From G963556115 sp963675945 (GTDB lineage Bacteria; Planctomycetota; SZUA-567), in the NCBI GenBank assembly GCA_963675945.1, contig OY780932.1, positions 682,001 to 746,000 on the forward strand: a DNA stretch of 64,000 nt, written 5' to 3'. The notes beneath the pieces were generated by a model. It ran no database searches, was not told the origin of the DNA, and worked only from the letters and a program-made list of their open reading frames with translations. The first letter of the stretch is position 1, and every line of letters starts with the position of its first letter. Below, one piece after another: positions 17,819 through 27,015 of this stretch. The position numbers and the translations under genes are program-made.

Positions 17819-19126
17819 ATGAAACTTACCGCAGATCTGCATAGCCATTCCGGTCACGCCGGAGGCGTAGGCGCGATCTCCCTGAGCGGCCTGGCCGAGA
17901 CTATGAGTGTCAAGGGTATTGATGTCTTCGGCACTGGCGACTGCCTCCAGCCAGAATGGAACAGATTCCTCCAGCGCAACCTCACCGCAGCCGAGAGCGG
18001 TCTATACACCATTCCCGAGAGTGCTAACGCCAGATTCCTGCTCCAGACCGAGGTAATCTTTACCGCCCCTGCTCCAGGAGGTGGGCGTAAGACCGTACAC
18101 ACCATCCTCCTCTTCCCCGACTTCGACACCACCGAGAAAGCAATGAAACTCCTCAAGAGCTGGGGGGTCAAGATCAATATGGGGCGTCCCTTTATCAAGT
18201 GCGAGAGTAATACCGAGGTCTCGGCAAGACTCTTCTCTCTGCTGATAATCTCCGAGGAGATTATGATAATCCCAGCCCATGTGCTCACCCCGCAGGGAGT
18301 ATACGGCTCAGAGCGACCAATCACCTATCTGAAAGAATTTTACGGCGACTTTGCCCAGATGATATACGGCGTAGAGACCGGACTCTCTGCCGATCCAGAG
18401 ATTCTCGCCCTCATCCCCGAGCTTGATAACCGCACCCTGATCTCCAACTCAGACTGCCACAGCGCAGCCCTCAACCGCGTCGGAAGAGAGTATACCGCCT
18501 ATGATGTCAACGAGATAAGTTATCAGGGGCTTACTGCGGCCATCCGTGAGCAGCGCGTCATCTATACCGCCGAGTTCACCCCTGCCGAAGGGCGTTACTT
18601 TCTTACCGGGCATAGAGGCGGCAAGAGAGGGCATAAGAACAACGAATACTGTTACTTCTCACCGGATACGGCCCCGGAACTCTGCCCGATCTGCTCCAAG
18701 CCCCTGATCAAAGGGGTACTCGCGCGCGCGCTGGAACTGAGTCGACTGCAAGGAGAGCCCCGTGACCTGCAGAGCGTAACTCCCCGGCAAAAGTATCTCA
18801 CCCTCATCCCCCTAACCGAGGTAATAGCAGCAGGTTTCGGAGTCAAAAATTCCTCCTCCAAAAGGGTACTCAAGGAATTTTCCAGCATTATTGATATTGT
18901 CGGTACCGAGGAAGCGCTCTGGACAAGTGAATATCAGGATATTGAAAAGAAGTTGTCAGGGAAGATCGAACCAACCACCCTTGCGGCCATCGCTACTATC
19001 TTTGCCGGAGATTATGCCTTTGTTCCTCTCGGTTTTGACGGCGAATACGGGAGCCTCGAACTCGGCAGGCGTGAAGAGTGGTTTGGCCACGCGGTGGTTA
19101 CAGGCGGAATAAAGACCCTCTTCTGA
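17819..19126 (+). CDS. Endonuclease Q (PHP-domain DNA repair nuclease)
   Basis: A 435-aa EndoQ-type protein. The PHP phosphoesterase domain opens with ADLHSHSG (His metal ligands), followed by GTGDCLQPEW, IIPAHVLTP and SNSDCHS. A zinc finger (CPICSKPL, around residue 285) and a helical C-terminal part (TPRQKYLTLIPLTEVIA) complete the family layout. Known EndoQ enzymes of archaea and Bacillus cut DNA 5' of deaminated bases (uracil, hypoxanthine, xanthine) and abasic sites. GAGGAG lies about 11 bases before the ATG at 17819. It stands apart from the uracil-DNA glycosylase gene at 54 kb, which acts on overlapping damage. Confidence 0.9.
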   Translation: MKLTADLHSHSGHAGGVGAISLSGLAETMSVKGIDVFGTGDCLQPEWNRFLQRNLTAAESGLYTIPESANARFLLQTEVIFTAPAPGGGRKTVHTILLFPDFDTTEKAMKLLKSWGVKINMGRPFIKCESNTEVSARLFSLLIISEEIMIIPAHVLTPQGVYGSERPITYLKEFYGDFAQMIYGVETGLSADPEILALIPELDNRTLISNSDCHSAALNRVGREYTAYDVNEISYQGLTAAIREQRVIYTAEFTPAEGRYFLTGHRGGKRGHKNNEYCYFSPDTAPELCPICSKPLIKGVLARALELSRLQGEPRDLQSVTPRQKYLTLIPLTEVIAAGFGVKNSSSKRVLKEFSSIIDIVGTEEALWTSEYQDIEKKLSGKIEPTTLAAIATIFAGDYAFVPLGFDGEYGSLELGRREEWFGHAVVTGGIKTLF

Positions 19127-19159
19127 GAGTTTACATATTAACCTAGAAGGATAAGACTT

Positions 19160-19381
19160 ATGAATAACTACGTACGGATAATCTTCCTGCCGATTATGCT
19201 GCTTGCCGGTATTTTCACCGGCACCATGTGTACGCTGATAATCGCCCCCATCGCCTTCTGCCACTGGCTTCGAGAGCGTCGGCTTATCGCTAATGATCTC
19301 AAAATGAATGAAATATACATCAAACGTTATCATCAGGAACTTGAGGCTGCAATTCAGGAAAGAAATATGACCAACAACTGA
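19160..19381 (+). CDS. Small single-pass membrane protein
   Basis: A 73-aa ORF with a hydrophobic N-terminal stretch (about residues 5-35, IIFLPIMLLAGIFTGTMCTLI...) followed by a charged helical tail (RERRLIANDL...YHQELEAAIQ). AGAAGGATAAG precedes the ATG and the gene starts 33 bases after EndoQ. Its 3' end lies four bases from the convergent plsC stop. I recognise no family. Confidence 0.6.
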   Translation: MNNYVRIIFLPIMLLAGIFTGTMCTLIIAPIAFCHWLRERRLIANDLKMNEIYIKRYHQELEAAIQERNMTNN

Positions 19382-19384
19382 GTC

Positions 19385-20095
19385 CTACCGTTCCCACCCC
19401 CCTGACGACTCCCGCTCCTGCAACTGCCGCTGTAGATGTTTATGGATCCGTATACCCGATAATTCGGAGATCTGCAGCATTATCCGAAGTGAGAGATCTT
19501 CGATCAGACGCTTCCTCTCCTCTGCTCGTGCTTGATGATATAATCTGCTGAGTCCGGTAGTATCGATCAGTTTACCGTAATGCAGCTGCGCTCTAGCCAG
19601 ATAATTAAATTTTTCACCCAACCTGTAGATATTTCGCGTCCCCCTGATACCGACCGGGAGTACAGGCGCCCCACTTTCGAGTGCAAGCAAAGCCGCTCCG
19701 GGACGAGGCAGCCGGAGCGTTTCTCCGTTATTAAGGTGCCCCTCCGGGAATATCATCACCCGCTCCCCTTTATCCAGATAAGCCAGAGCCAGACCAAACA
19801 TCTCGGCAATACTCTCCTTTGACTGCCGGTCTACGGGTATACACTTAGCGCAACGGAGAAGATAGCCGAAGAAATCATCCTTGAACGACTCTTGCTGCAC
19901 AATTGTATGGCAGGGTGACAGCCGCAAAATATTAAAAAGAGCGGTAATGATCACCCCATCAATCAGACTGGAGTGATTGGGAGTAATAATCACCGAGCCC
20001 TTTCTGGGGAGACGCTCACTCCCGGTAATCTTATTGATCAGCCAGCGGGTACCGCAATAGCATCCGGCTCTGACCAGAGGAAACGATTTGAACAT
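19385..20095 (-). CDS. Lysophospholipid/1-acylglycerol-3-phosphate acyltransferase
   Basis: A PlsC-type acyltransferase of 236 aa that transfers an acyl chain to the sn-2 position of lysophosphatidate or a related lysolipid at the inner membrane. It shows block I NHSSLIDG (the HX4D catalytic pair), a later block with PVDRQSKES and block III FPEGHLNNG. The ATG at 20095 directly follows the hslO stop codon (TGA-ATG), so the two genes should be translationally coupled. The substrate could also be an ornithine lipid or other lysolipid. Confidence 0.88.
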   Translation of the reverse strand: MFKSFPLVRAGCYCGTRWLINKITGSERLPRKGSVIITPNHSSLIDGVIITALFNILRLSPCHTIVQQESFKDDFFGYLLRCAKCIPVDRQSKESIAEMFGLALAYLDKGERVMIFPEGHLNNGETLRLPRPGAALLALESGAPVLPVGIRGTRNIYRLGEKFNYLARAQLHYGKLIDTTGLSRLYHQARAEERKRLIEDLSLRIMLQISELSGIRIHKHLQRQLQERESSGGWER

Positions 20096-20950
20096 TCAGA
20101 GCATTCCTTTTACTTCGTTGTCAGATATTCTATACCCCTCCCCACAAAAGTGGCAGATCACCTCCTGCCCCTGACCCGCAGCAGCAATCTCCTGCAGTTC
20201 AAGCTTATCGAGCGACTCAAGCATGCGCACCACCTTCTCCCGCGAACACTCACAGGCGAAGCGGTACTCCCCAACCCCGGTTATCTCCAGATCCGGGAGT
20301 TTCAATACCTCTTTCAGCCTCTCCCAGTCAGAGCCACCAGCAAGAAAATCCAGCACCTCTTTATTCTCAAAGCTCTCCAGTACCGGCAGAAAGTCCTCCG
20401 AAGTAGCATCCGGCATCTTCTCCGCGATCACCGCCACCACCTTATTGATATAACCATCCTTGAGTTCAGCATAGATCTCCGCCGCTGTCGGGCGCTGCAA
20501 GGTCTCGTTATAATAGCGAGCCAACGCCGCACGGATACTCGCCGGGTTGAGCGTATAGACCGAATTTGAAATAATCTTACTCGCATTCGCCTGTAGAATA
20601 CAGAAACGCCCTTCAGCGCTAAGAACATCTTCAATGCTCAAATCTGCGTTACCGTCCAGCTCACCCAGAATCTTAATATTGGTATAACCTCTGAGTCCAC
20701 CCGCAGCAGAAGCTTCAAATAAGCCTCCCTGCACCGACTCCTCGGTAATAAGCTGCATACTCACCTTCTCATCCTTGCCCGCGATATTACTGGCCATCAC
20801 TGCCACCGCCGCCACGCCATGAGCCAGAACCAGCGAAGCCGCAGGCCCTGAAAGATGCCGCCGTTCTAAAGCCTTTACCGTCTCGGTAACCTCAATAAAG
20901 GTCACCCCAATCTTACTCTTCTTACTCAATCCTGTTATCGAACTATCCAC
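20096..20950 (-). CDS. hslO: Redox-regulated chaperone Hsp33
   Basis: Hsp33 holds unfolded proteins under oxidative stress. Its switch is the C-terminal zinc site, here CEC near the start of the switch region and CHFC near the end (the family pattern CXC...CXXC). The N-terminal domain shows LSGPAASLVLAHGVAAVA and GLRGYTN. The frame can begin with TTG at 20962, but the GTG at 20950 has GGAG six bases upstream and is preferred (284 aa). It is first in a two-gene unit with plsC. Confidence 0.93.
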   Translation of the reverse strand: MDSSITGLSKKSKIGVTFIEVTETVKALERRHLSGPAASLVLAHGVAAVAVMASNIAGKDEKVSMQLITEESVQGGLFEASAAGGLRGYTNIKILGELDGNADLSIEDVLSAEGRFCILQANASKIISNSVYTLNPASIRAALARYYNETLQRPTAAEIYAELKDGYINKVVAVIAEKMPDATSEDFLPVLESFENKEVLDFLAGGSDWERLKEVLKLPDLEITGVGEYRFACECSREKVVRMLESLDKLELQEIAAAGQGQEVICHFCGEGYRISDNEVKGML

Positions 20951-21088
20951 ATCAGACTCCAATTAACCACTAATATCACCTGAAATACCACACTAACCAG
21001 AATATATTATATGGAATATCCCCCCCTCTTCCATACCGATTTTAGTTGCATCCGTTTTTTTTTAGCGTATCATTTATCCTGACTTTTA

Positions 21089-21117
21089 TTGGGTAAAGCT
21101 TGGATAAATTCTATACG
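21089..21117 (+). promoter_or_regulatory. Possible promoter of the first metallo-hydrolase gene
   Basis: TTGGGT (21089-21094), a 17-base spacer and TATACG (21112-21117) lie about 70 bases upstream of the start codon. Confidence 0.35.
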
Positions 21118-21189
21118 CAGAGAAAATTGCCGAATCTCTACCCGCTAGCAGACAACTTGTAATTAATTTTCTGAAATAGAAAGCACAAC

Positions 21190-21825
21190 ATGGACAATGC
21201 CAACAACATCCAATTAAGCTCCCTCCAAACCGGAGCGCTTGGAGTAAATACCTATATTCTTAGTTCAGATCAAGGTAATATAATTATCGATCCCGGAGGC
21301 AACGCTCCAGAGATCAAGGCAGAGTTGGATACCAGTAAACAGACCCTGATCCTCCTCACGCACGCCCACAGTGACCACCTCGGCGCTCTCAATGAACTCC
21401 TTGAGACCCTGCCCAAGGGCACAGGTTACTACGCTCACGCCGAGTGCGCCCGCCGCGCAGCTGATCCCGAACTCAACCTCAGCACCCTTCTAGGACTGCC
21501 GTACTCCGCCGTTGCCCCAACCCGAACTCTCAGCGACGGAGAAAAGATAGACTGGGCCGGCATCGAACTGACTGCCCTGCATATCCCCGGCCACAGCCCC
21601 GGCCACCTCTGCTTCTACCTCCCAACCCTCAAAGTTCTCTTCAGCGGTGATGCCATATTCAAACGCAGTATCGGCAGAAGCGACCTCCCCGGCGGCAACA
21701 GCACCGAACTGATCACCAACTGCCGCCGCCTACTCGACACCCTGCCGACAGACACAGTCATCTATCCCGGACACGGCCCTGAAACAACCGTTGAAGATGA
21801 GCGTCAGAACAACCCCTTCCTCTAA
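21190..21825 (+). CDS. Metallo-beta-lactamase-fold hydrolase (glyoxalase II-like), copy 1
   Basis: A 211-aa MBL-fold enzyme with the dinuclear metal site THAHSDHLGA (HXHXDH), IPGHSPGH, FSGDAIFKRSIGRSDLPGG and the terminal YPGHGPETT. It is close to small hydroxyacylglutathione-hydrolase-like proteins. The FxxxIGRxDxPGG pattern is typical of that subgroup. No glyoxalase I gene is nearby, so the thioester substrate is unknown. A related gene follows 350 bases downstream on the same strand. Confidence 0.88.
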   Translation: MDNANNIQLSSLQTGALGVNTYILSSDQGNIIIDPGGNAPEIKAELDTSKQTLILLTHAHSDHLGALNELLETLPKGTGYYAHAECARRAADPELNLSTLLGLPYSAVAPTRTLSDGEKIDWAGIELTALHIPGHSPGHLCFYLPTLKVLFSGDAIFKRSIGRSDLPGGNSTELITNCRRLLDTLPTDTVIYPGHGPETTVEDERQNNPFL

Positions 21826-22174
21826 CTATTTTTTAAAAAAATGTTCTGTTTTCGCCGATCTAAAAATAAACTTGACGAAGACAGAATATAAATTATAGCA
21901 CAAAAATAACTTTACTAAAATACTACCAAGCAACCCTCAATATCATTATTTGCCAACATTTTAACACTAATTTACCGACAATAGTATTACGCAAATACTC
22001 TTTAATCACCTCCAGGAACCAGCCAGCAACATAATTATAGCATAAAACATATTTGACATTAACCAACAAAATCATATAGTTTGCTGACGAAATAAATACA
22101 GATTAATATTATTGTAAGCACAAGGAGAATCTACAGAGTCCTCTCACCCAAACCCGACAGGAGTTAACCCAGAT
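21826..22174 (+). other. AT-rich spacer between two metallo-hydrolase genes
   Basis: No gene was seen in 349 bases. It contains two similar AT-rich stretches (TATAAATTATAGCACAAA near 21887 and ATAATTATAGCATAAAA near 22031) and the promoter listed for the second gene. The strong internal promoter shows the two genes are not simply cotranscribed. Confidence 0.5.
22053..22080 (+). promoter_or_regulatory. Sigma-70-type promoter of the second metallo-hydrolase gene
   Basis: A perfect TTGACA (22053-22058), a 16-base spacer and TATAGT (22075-22080). Transcription would start near 22087, leaving a leader of about 88 bases. Confidence 0.6.
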
Positions 22175-22840
22175 ATGAGTAGAACCATAACCACTGCCGA
22201 GCAACTTACTATCGATTGTATTGTCACCGGAGAACTGGAGGTAAACACCTTCTTTATCAGCTCCACTAACAATCTTATCATTATTGATCCCGGAGGCGAT
22301 CCAGAGAAAATAATTGCAGAAGCCGCAAAGGCTCCAAACATCCTTGTTCTACTCACCCATAATCACTACGACCATTCCGGAGCCACCAACGAAGTCCTTG
22401 CAGCCCTGCCTCGAGCAAAATTAGCCGCTCACGCCGAATGCATCCGACTCGCCAGCAATAAGAAACACAACCTATGCCAGTTCCTGCTGCAGCTTGATTA
22501 CGAACTTACCCAAAGACCAGATTTTTTAATCAAGCCTAATGACATAATTACTGAAGGCGCGCTAACTCTGCAAGCGCTACACAGTACCGGTCACAGCCAC
22601 GGACACCTCTGCTACTGGCTGGAGTCGGCAAACAGCCTCTTCTGTGGCGACCTACTCACCGCAGAAGACATAGGTCGGCATGACGTCCCGGGCAGCAATC
22701 TGGCGGCAATGATTGCAGATTGCAGAGCCATTCTTGCTAGCATTCCAGACCATACCCTTATCTACCCCGGCCATGGTTCAGCCATTAGCGCACACGAAGT
22801 AAAACAGACCAACCCCAGACTTAGAAAATACTACAATTAA
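22175..22840 (+). CDS. Metallo-beta-lactamase-fold hydrolase, copy 2
   Basis: A 221-aa relative of the upstream gene with the same layout: TGELEVNTFFI, IIDPGGDPEKI, metal motif THNHYDHSGA, STGHSHGHLCYW, FCGDLLTAEDIGRHDVPGS and YPGHGSAIS. Identity to copy 1 is moderate, so the duplication is old or the second copy has specialised. It has its own strong promoter. A GGAG lies about 12 bases before the ATG. Likely a thioester or related ester hydrolase; substrate unknown. Confidence 0.87.
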   Translation: MSRTITTAEQLTIDCIVTGELEVNTFFISSTNNLIIIDPGGDPEKIIAEAAKAPNILVLLTHNHYDHSGATNEVLAALPRAKLAAHAECIRLASNKKHNLCQFLLQLDYELTQRPDFLIKPNDIITEGALTLQALHSTGHSHGHLCYWLESANSLFCGDLLTAEDIGRHDVPGSNLAAMIADCRAILASIPDHTLIYPGHGSAISAHEVKQTNPRLRKYYN

Positions 22841-22843
22841 TAA

Positions 22844-22876
22844 CTTTCAGCCTGCAGAAAATCTGCAGGCTGAAAG
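22844..22876. terminator. Bidirectional terminator hairpin
   Basis: A perfect 15-bp stem (CTTTCAGCCTGCAGA and its complement) with an AAA loop, four bases after the second hydrolase gene and before the end of the convergent lipoprotein gene. It has the same design as the 3784-3816 hairpin. Confidence 0.75.
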
Positions 22877-22899
22877 AAAAATACGAAAATAACTATCAA

Positions 22900-23334
22900 T
22901 TAAAATTCAGCAAAATCTAACTCCGCACTCTGCTCTACCCCGCCCGGCCAGAGGTTATCCTGATACTCATCGACAAGATACCCAGAATCACCTGATATCG
23001 CAGCTTCAGAATGACCTACTCCAGGAATTTCAACCGACTCAAGCGAGACATCATTGAAGCGTCCAGGAGCTCCGGCAAGCGTCATAATATCATCGTCCGC
23101 TATTACACTTTCATGAATAGGATCAAAATGCTGATTGACCGGTTCATCCATCTGTGAGAGTTGTGAATTCTTGACCATAGACTCAGGAATATCTACTTCC
23201 ACCACCTGTTTTCTACCGCTTCGTGGCAGACACTTACCATTCTCACACACAACTTCCGAGCTGTCATCTTTACACCCAGCGCTCACCAACATAGCTAGAG
23301 CCAATGCACATACTGCTACCTTTTTAATATTCAT
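22900..23334 (-). CDS. Putative lipoprotein of unknown function
   Basis: A 144-aa protein with a lipoprotein signal peptide: a basic start (MNIKK), a hydrophobic core and the lipobox LVSAGC (Cys near residue 21). The mature part is acidic and low in structure, with a Cys pair (VCENGKC) right after the lipid anchor that could bind metal or form a disulfide. GGGGA precedes the ATG. No family recognised. It lies downstream of the CheA-CheW operon but has its own upstream gap of about 105 bases. Confidence 0.7.
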   Translation of the reverse strand: MNIKKVAVCALALAMLVSAGCKDDSSEVVCENGKCLPRSGRKQVVEVDIPESMVKNSQLSQMDEPVNQHFDPIHESVIADDDIMTLAGAPGRFNDVSLESVEIPGVGHSEAAISGDSGYLVDEYQDNLWPGGVEQSAELDFAEF

Positions 23335-23440
23335 AATGTCCCCTTATATCCAAAGTTATACTCAACGATAGCTTTCAATTATCTTCGTATAACTTATCGG
23401 AAATAAGTTGACTATAAATCTACTCTAAATACAAAAAAAG

Positions 23441-23929
23441 TTATTTATTATCCAACTCATGACTATGGAGTGCACGCTCAATGCGTTGCGGATCAATTAG
23501 CGGAACCACCTCCTCAGAGCTACGGTAAACACTGTTGGTCAGAAATTCTGCCATATCAAATTCAATAGAACCATTTGTCTTCTGTGGCTCCCAGCTTTCT
23601 ATCGCCTTATCACTGATCGCCAGAATCTCGCAAGCCTTGTCGATGTACAGCCCTATCGCAGCACTAACCTGTTCCTTCAGATATAGCACCAATCCTCCCG
23701 CGACCTCCTCTTCCTTCTTCCCGGAGAGTAGGCTTTTAAAGGATACCAGTTGGATAATACTCCCCCTGACATTCAGATACCCCATTACCGAATGCTGCGC
23801 ATGCGGCACCTTGCATAATGTATCCTCCAATTCGCCTACCTCGCGAATAGCGCTTATATCTATGCCCCACTTCCTGCCCCCAGAGCAGAAAAAGTAATAA
23901 TTATGCGCTATAACTTCATTCTTTTTCAT
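23441..23929 (-). CDS. CheW-like coupling protein
   Basis: A 162-aa CheW-domain protein. It shows the usual beta-barrel pattern: YYFFCSGGRKWGIDISAIREV, VPHAQHSVMGYLNVRGSIIQLVSFKSLLSG, then VLYLKEQVSAAIGLYIDKACEIL. CheW couples CheA to receptors. It is the last gene of a three-gene minus-strand unit (sensor, hybrid CheA, CheW) and starts 22 bases after cheA. No receptor with a classical signalling hairpin, and no CheR, CheB or CheY gene, is in the window. Confidence 0.82.
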   Translation of the reverse strand: MKKNEVIAHNYYFFCSGGRKWGIDISAIREVGELEDTLCKVPHAQHSVMGYLNVRGSIIQLVSFKSLLSGKKEEEVAGGLVLYLKEQVSAAIGLYIDKACEILAISDKAIESWEPQKTNGSIEFDMAEFLTNSVYRSSEEVVPLIDPQRIERALHSHELDNK

Positions 23930-23951
23930 TCCCTGATTTCCTCTCCTGCAT

Positions 23952-26900
23952 TCAATTCATCTGGAAGATAGATTTAATCGACTCATGAAACTCCTCGCGG
24001 TTGAGTTTAGCCAAATACTTATCATAACCTGCTCCCAGGCAGCGCTCTCTATCTTCATCAGTATTCAGCGAGGTCAAAGAAATGGCCGGAATATTCTTCA
24101 GTCGCTCATTACTCCTTACCTCCTGAATAAGCTCGATACCGTCCATTACCGGCATCTCAATATCAGAGAGCAGAAGATCGTAATTATTACTACAGAGCAT
24201 CTCCAAAGCTTCCTTACCATTTACCGCCATATCGACTATCATAGACTCGGTACTGAGGTAATTCTTGACCAGCTGCCTGAAAAACGGCGTATCCTCGGCA
24301 ATGAGTATACGTTTGGGCTGATCCTGGCTCTTTTCGCGGCAAAAAGTAAGTACCTGCGTATCCGCGCCCATTGCGGTTTCGCATACATAATAAATATCCG
24401 GAAAGATTATCAGGTTCTCCGCGACCATCGTCGTCCCCAGGATACCATTCTTCTTGATTAAAGAGCTGCCAAAGTCTATATTAACATCAGAGATACCGAA
24501 TATCTCGGTAGCGATAATGCCACAGCTATAACTGCCAAAACGCGGCATAATCAGATACAACTCACCTTCATGATCCAATGCATTATACCCGAACACTTTG
24601 CTCAAGCGTGCCAGATTGATGGACTTATCCCCGATTATTACAAACTCATTGCCCCCGAGCTCCTTTATATCAGAGGAATGAATAGTATAAATTCTTCTAA
24701 TGAATGACAACGCCAGGGCAAAGCGTTCATTAGAGGCGGCAGAGAAGGTAAGAACCTTCTGCATGGATTCGGTATGAATAATAGTCTGATCAACCTCATG
24801 CTCCTTCTCAACATAACGAATATCCTGCAACGCATGCTGAGCTATACCTTCAACATCAAGGATCAAAGATACCGAACCATCCCCCATAATCGTCGACCCA
24901 AGGAAGATCTTAATATTACTCTGCGCCGGATGCATCGGCTTGACCACAATTTCCTCCGTCTCCAGCGCCCGGTCAATGATCAACCCAAAACGCTTCTGCC
25001 CCACCCGCACCACGGCAATATCCAGCACCATTGAATCAACCAGATCGCTATTCTTCGCGCATTCATAATAATAATTCTGATACTCTATACTGACTTCTTC
25101 TCGCTTCTTCGAGTCGAAAGGCACACTAGTTTCAAAGACTTTATTCAAACGTACAAGCTGGAGCAGACTATTATGATAGTTCAGCACCTCCTGCCCGTTT
25201 ACCGCCTTGATTCGACTCTGAATATTCCTGCCAACAATACTAATTACTTCTTCAAGATTTACCCGCGGTATAAGATACTTATAACCGCCATCAGAAATCA
25301 CCAGACTCTGGATAATCGCCAGAGTAAGCGGGAGCGTAAGCTTGAAGGTAGTCCCCTTCCCCAATTCCGAGATAATTTCAAAGCTGCCGCCGATCTTTTC
25401 AATAGAGGATTTCACTACATCCATCCCCACGCCTCTACCCGAGATATTACTGATAGATTCAGCGGTGGAGAAGCCGGGGAGGACTATAAGATTTACCTTA
25501 TCCTGTTTACTCATTTTGGAGAGTTCAAGTTCGGTAATCATCCCCTTCTTCAGTGCACTCTCAGCGATTCTTTCAGGGTCAATTCCCTTACCGTCATCAC
25601 TCACAGAGATCAAAATATGCCCGCTCTCCTGTTGCGCCGCCACCCGAATATGTCCAGTATCATATTTACCCGCAATGATCCTGTCCGCAGGTAATTCAAT
25701 ACCATGATCACAACAATTACGCAGGATATGCGTAAGCGGATCGACAATAGTCTCAAGTATTGTCTTATCGACCTCAACTTCCCTTCCGGTAATATCCAGC
25801 TTGATCTTTTTATCCAGTGCCTGGGAGATATCGCGTACAATTCGCGGCAGCCGAGAAAGAACCTTATCCAACGGCTGCATCCGAGTACGGATAATTGAGG
25901 TTTGAAGTTCTGTAGTAATCGTATCCAAGCGTGATGATATATCCTTAGCCTTGGCATCACCGAACTCACTTGCCCATCTCAAGTGTTGATTGCGGATAAG
26001 CACCAGTTCACCCGCCAGTGACATTAGCTCACCAAGTAGCGACACCGGAACTCTGACACTGGTTTCAGGAGTCTTTACCGTATTCTCCTCTATCTTCTTG
26101 ACATCTCTGTTTTTCGGCATGACCATCGGCTCTACTTTCTGCCTGACCATATCTACCTTTTTCTCAGCCTCAAATCTATCCAGACCACTACTCTCGACGT
26201 CGATTTCTTTCTCGACTACCGCAACCTGTTCAACCTCACAACATACCTCCATCTCATCAAGCGCCAAGGAGTCTTCGCTCTCTACGTCACATAACTCGAG
26301 AGAAAACTCGGTATGACTCAAAGCCATGCGGAATAAATCCTGCTCCAGAGCCGTATTGATAATTACCTCAAAGCTACTTCCTTCAAGCCTATTGGCGGCA
26401 ATAACATCACCCAGAAGCTTGATCTCCTTTGCCACTCGCTTATCACTGGAAACAACCCTATAGCAATGCATCCCCGGCACACCAGAATTACCTTTCGGAT
26501 TTACTAATTCAGCCTCAGTAACAATTTTACTCCCAACCGGTGCTTGCACACACTCAGCACCATTCACAAAATTATTCAGGCGTGTTATCATTGCAGATAC
26601 ATCCAGATTGTCAGAATTCTCCAAAGTATCAAATAACTTCCGCAACACATCAAGGGAATCAAACAGAATATTTGCGCATTCAACCCCTGGGCTTTGCTCC
26701 GAATCCCGGAGATGCCCCAAAATATTCTCCATTGCATGGGTCACTGCCGTTACATTATTAAAGCCGAGAAAAACAGCAGCACCCTTCATCGAATGTGCAG
26801 CGCGAAAAGCCGAATTCAGACTTTCAAGAACCCTACTCTTATCACTACCTGGTTCTTCAACCTTTTCCAGAGTGAACAATTCTGATTCCATAGCTTCTAA

Positions 26901-26963
26901 GTGTTCTTGAGCTTCTACTCTAAAGCTATCTACCAACTCTTCATCCAACATATTCTCTGTCAT
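23952..26963 (-). CDS. Hybrid CheA histidine kinase with two CheW-like domains and a receiver
   Basis: A 1003-aa chemosensory kinase. The Hpt domain has the phospho-His motif AAHSMKGAAVFLG near residue 40. A variable middle (about 150-290) is followed by the P3 dimerisation helices (LMSLAGELVLIRNQHL). The ATPase domain follows, with RTRMQPLDKVLSRLPR, NCCDHGIE, DDGKGIDPE and GRGVGMDVV. Two CheW-like domains lie at about 555-730 and 745-870. A C-terminal receiver (ILIAEDTPFFRQ, phospho-Asp in LLSDIEMPVMDG) could act as the output or a phosphate sink. The frame starts with TTG at 26975, but the ATG at 26963 has GGAG six bases upstream. No P2 CheY-docking domain is obvious. Confidence 0.92.
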   Translation of the reverse strand: MTENMLDEELVDSFRVEAQEHLEAMESELFTLEKVEEPGSDKSRVLESLNSAFRAAHSMKGAAVFLGFNNVTAVTHAMENILGHLRDSEQSPGVECANILFDSLDVLRKLFDTLENSDNLDVSAMITRLNNFVNGAECVQAPVGSKIVTEAELVNPKGNSGVPGMHCYRVVSSDKRVAKEIKLLGDVIAANRLEGSSFEVIINTALEQDLFRMALSHTEFSLELCDVESEDSLALDEMEVCCEVEQVAVVEKEIDVESSGLDRFEAEKKVDMVRQKVEPMVMPKNRDVKKIEENTVKTPETSVRVPVSLLGELMSLAGELVLIRNQHLRWASEFGDAKAKDISSRLDTITTELQTSIIRTRMQPLDKVLSRLPRIVRDISQALDKKIKLDITGREVEVDKTILETIVDPLTHILRNCCDHGIELPADRIIAGKYDTGHIRVAAQQESGHILISVSDDGKGIDPERIAESALKKGMITELELSKMSKQDKVNLIVLPGFSTAESISNISGRGVGMDVVKSSIEKIGGSFEIISELGKGTTFKLTLPLTLAIIQSLVISDGGYKYLIPRVNLEEVISIVGRNIQSRIKAVNGQEVLNYHNSLLQLVRLNKVFETSVPFDSKKREEVSIEYQNYYYECAKNSDLVDSMVLDIAVVRVGQKRFGLIIDRALETEEIVVKPMHPAQSNIKIFLGSTIMGDGSVSLILDVEGIAQHALQDIRYVEKEHEVDQTIIHTESMQKVLTFSAASNERFALALSFIRRIYTIHSSDIKELGGNEFVIIGDKSINLARLSKVFGYNALDHEGELYLIMPRFGSYSCGIIATEIFGISDVNIDFGSSLIKKNGILGTTMVAENLIIFPDIYYVCETAMGADTQVLTFCREKSQDQPKRILIAEDTPFFRQLVKNYLSTESMIVDMAVNGKEALEMLCSNNYDLLLSDIEMPVMDGIELIQEVRSNERLKNIPAISLTSLNTDEDRERCLGAGYDKYLAKLNREEFHESIKSIFQMN

Positions 26964-27015
26964 TTTTATCTCCAATTCTATTTTTTTTATCAGCCATCAA
27001 TGCTACCGCCACCCC

